A stretch of 6,277 bases of DNA. Source: an uncultured bacterium. GTDB taxonomy: Bacteria; Armatimonadota; UBA5829; DSUL01. The stretch is from assembly GCA_937967775.1 (NCBI GenBank), contig CALCJH010000196.1:1-6277 (forward strand), read 5' to 3'. Shown piece by piece: positions 6,176 to 6,277 of the stretch (position 1 is its first letter; each line of letters begins with the position of its first letter). The notes beneath the pieces were generated by a model, which saw only the letters and a list, made by a program, of their open reading frames with translations, did not search any database and was not told the DNA's origin. Both the position numbers and the translations under genes were made by a program.

Positions 6176-6277
6176 CCGATCCTCACGATGTCCATCCGGG
6201 CCGGGTCATCCGTGCCCAGCCCGTAGCGGGCCGCGGTGGCGATCCACTTCGGCTCCCGTCCGGACTCCGCCAGCGAC
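6172..6277 (-). CDS. C-terminal end of a second, probable DUF362 protein (partial)
   Basis: Only the last 34 codons and the TGA stop (6174-6172) lie in the window. The tail GLGTDDPARMDIVRI aligns without gaps to GLGVGDLARIEVTRV at the end of the complete DUF362 protein (identical at 7 of 15, the rest mostly conservative). The match extends loosely upstream through the PKWIATAARY region. I infer a paralogue of that gene. Its stop overlaps the start of the DUF6599-like gene, so translation is probably coupled. The operon promoter must lie upstream of the window, as no other is seen. Confidence 0.7.
   Translation of the reverse strand, partial: SLAESGREPKWIATAARYGLGTDDPARMDIVRIG

Overview
The window looks like a piece of a high-GC bacterial chromosome. 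Signs of this are Shine-Dalgarno sites, a sigma70-type promoter, tight same-strand gene spacing, and Tat-type and lipoprotein-type signal peptides. The phylum cannot be fixed from the sequence. Two tRNAs without an encoded CCA and an arginine tRNA with a GCG anticodon argue against gamma-proteobacterial enterics, but no more than that. Every gene I can support lies on the minus strand, so the window reads from right to left.

Right part (6277 to 3063) is a compact cluster of four genes. In order of transcription they are the last 34 codons of a probable DUF362 protein, a small exported DUF6599-like protein, a complete Tat-signal DUF362 protein, and a 534-residue membrane iron-sulfur protein. 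The iron-sulfur protein looks like NapH and NapG of periplasmic nitrate reductase systems joined in one chain. The gaps are a 1-4 base overlap, 31 bases and 28 bases, so this is almost certainly one operon. I infer an envelope redox or electron-delivery module: the NapHG-like protein would move electrons from the membrane to outside clusters, and the DUF362 and DUF6599 proteins would be exported partners of unknown chemistry. No catalytic molybdenum or haem subunit is visible, and a nitrate reductase cannot be claimed.

Middle part (3066 to 2779) holds two arginine tRNA genes, Arg(GCG) then Arg(CCT). A near-consensus promoter drives them (TTGACG, 17 bases, TATACT with an extended -10). Its -35 box overlaps the stop codon of the iron-sulfur gene.

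Left part (2778 to 1) begins with about 630 bases without a convincing gene, then the first 716 codons of a large SNF2-superfamily helicase that runs off the left edge. Its sequence type is that of helicases found in antiphage defence loci. Sampled lines of this part are clearly lower in GC (about 48-62%) than sampled lines of the operon (about 66-70%). It starts just past the 3' end of a tRNA gene, a classic integration point. The most interesting reading is that the window straddles the edge of a defence or genomic island inserted at tRNA-Arg(CCT), with the rest of the system lying to the left outside the window.
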